Source: Monoplex corrugatus
Taxonomy: Eukaryota; Mollusca; Gastropoda; Littorinimorpha; Ranellidae
NCBI GenBank assembly: GCA_030674185.1
Contig: CM060306.1
Location: 191,001-255,000 of the forward strand
Length of the DNA stretch: 64,000 nucleotides
Direction of reading: 5' to 3'
In this document: positions 62,274 to 64,000 of the stretch, in pieces
How positions within the stretch are numbered: position 1 is the first letter of the stretch
How the letters are laid out: every line of letters starts with the position of its first letter
Notes under the pieces: generated by a model
The model's database searches: none
What the model saw: only the letters and a program-made list of their open reading frames with translations
What the model was told of the DNA's origin: nothing
Made by a program: the position numbers and the translations under genes

Positions 62274-64000
62274 TGATTGTGTCATGTATATGATATAGTA
62301 CTGACACTGTCATGTACATGGTGTCATATGATTATGTCATGTATCTGGTATAGTACTGATATTGTCATGTACATGATGTCATATTGTGTCATGTACATGT
62401 CATATGATTATGTCATGTATATGGTATAGTACTGATATTGTCATGTACATGATGTCATATGATTGTGTCATGTATATGGTATAGTACTGATATTGTCATG
62501 TACATGATGTCATATGATTGTGTCATGTATATGGTATAGTACTGATATTGTCATGTACATGATGTCATATGATTATGTCATGTATATGGTATAGTACTGA
62601 TACTGTCATGTACATGGTGTCATATGATTGTCATGTATATGGTATAGTACTGATATTGTCATGTACATGATGTCATATTGTGTCATGTACATGTCATATG
62701 ATTATGTCATGTATATGGTATAGTACTGATATTGTCATGTACATGATGTCATATGATTGTGTCATGTATATGGTATAGTACTGATATTGTCATGTACATG
62801 ATGTCATATGATTGTGTCATGTGCATGGTATAGTACTGATATTGTCATGTACATGATGTCATATGATTATGTCATGTATATGGTATAGTACTGATATTGT
62901 CATGTACATGATGTCATATGATTGTGTCATGTGCATGGTATAGTACTGATATTGTCATGTACATGATGTCATATTGTGTCATGTACATGTCATGATTGTG
63001 TCATGTATATGGTATAGTACTGATATTGTCATGTACATGATGTCATATGATTATGTCATGTATATGGTATAGTACTGATATTGTCATGTACATGATGTCA
63101 TATGATTGTGTCATGTATATGGTATAGTACTGATATTGTCATGTACATGGTGTCATGATTGTGTCATGTGCATGGTATAGTACTGATATTGTCATGTACA
63201 TGGTGTCATGATTGTGTCATGTATATGGTATAGTACTGATATTGTCATGTACATGATGTCATATGATTATGTCATGTATATGGTATAGTACTGATACTGT
63301 CATGTACATGGTGTCATATGATTGTGTCATGTACATGATGTCATATGATTGTGTCATGTATATGGTATAGTACTGATATTGTCATGTACATGGTGTCATA
63401 TGATTGTGTCATGTACATGTCATGATTATGTCATGTATATGGTATAGTACTGATATTGTCATGTACATGATGTCATATTGTGTCATGTACATGTCATATG
63501 ATTATGTCATGTATATGGTATAGTACTGATACTGTCATGTACATGGTGTCATATGATTGTGTCATGTACATGATGTCATATGATTGTGTCATGTATATGG
63601 TATAGTACTGATATTGTCATGTACATGGTGTCATATGATTATGTCATGTATATGGTATAGTACTGATATTGTCATGTACATGGTGTCATATGATTGTGTC
63701 ATGTACATGTCATATGATTATGTCATGTATATGGTATAGTACTGACATTGTCATGTACATGGTGTCATATGATTGTGTCATGTACATGATGTCATATGAT
63801 TGTGTCATGTATATAGTATAGTACTGATACTGTCATGTACATGGTGTTATATGATTATGTCATGTATATGGTATAGTACTGATATTGTCATGTACATGGT
63901 GTCATATTGTGTCATGTACATGTCATATGATTATGTCATGTATATGGTATAGTACTGATACTGTCATGTACATGATGTCATATGATTGTGTCATGTACAT
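62274..64000 (+). repeat. 55-bp minisatellite of intron F, block 2
   Basis: Continues the 59281 array to the right edge of the window, about 32 units, with interspersed short units (ATTGTGTCATGTACATGTC). Confidence 0.95.

Overview
This window is eukaryotic. It is intron-rich, with almost no coding sequence, and is dominated by tandem repeats and retrotransposons. The single host gene is a puromycin-sensitive aminopeptidase (NPEPPS/PSA-type, family M1). I can reconstruct six consecutive exons (A-F, + strand, 10312..55777, 871 bases in total). They join in compatible phases and translate to the end of the catalytic domain, the beta-sandwich domain III and the start of the C-terminal helical domain. 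The active-site exons lie upstream of the window and the last exons downstream. Very large minisatellite-filled introns, together with L2/CR1-group, RTE and Penelope-like elements and piggyBac-like elements, suggest an invertebrate metazoan, plausibly a gastropod mollusc. The species cannot be proved from the sequence.

Layout. 1-10311 is upstream intron. It holds a 30-bp minisatellite in four blocks (one inverted), a 0.7-kb piggyBac-like miniature element, and a 5.2-kb palindromic, foldback-like structure with ~0.95-kb arms. 10312-20271 is exon A and intron A: a GTAAGT-containing minisatellite, an L2-group fragment, a Penelope-like element with a GIY-YIG endonuclease, a truncated RTE, a near-full-length RTE (15404-18609), and a ~45-bp minisatellite running up to exon B. 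20272-21331 is exons B and C. 21332-26145 is intron C: a ~40-copy array derived from the exon C splice donor, then a decayed LINE. 26146-44459 is exon D and intron D: an A-rich minisatellite with nested LINEs. 44460-55634 is exon E and intron E: a 40-bp minisatellite with two nested L2-group LINEs, then an array carrying the exon F acceptor. From 55635 come exon F and intron F: a third L2-group family and a 55-bp minisatellite to the end of the window.

The most interesting pattern is that many of the minisatellites look like amplified copies of this gene's own splice junctions. Repeated pieces carry the exon A acceptor, the exon B branch-point region, the exon B donor, the exon C acceptor, the exon C donor, the exon D acceptor plus 5' exon sequence, and the exon F acceptor plus its first exon bases. 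The gene therefore sits among dozens to more than a hundred potential decoy splice sites. Exon E carries a +1 frameshift. Some arrays (46.7-47.0 kb, 51.5-54.2 kb) are unusually indel-rich, so long-read consensus errors are a real possibility there.
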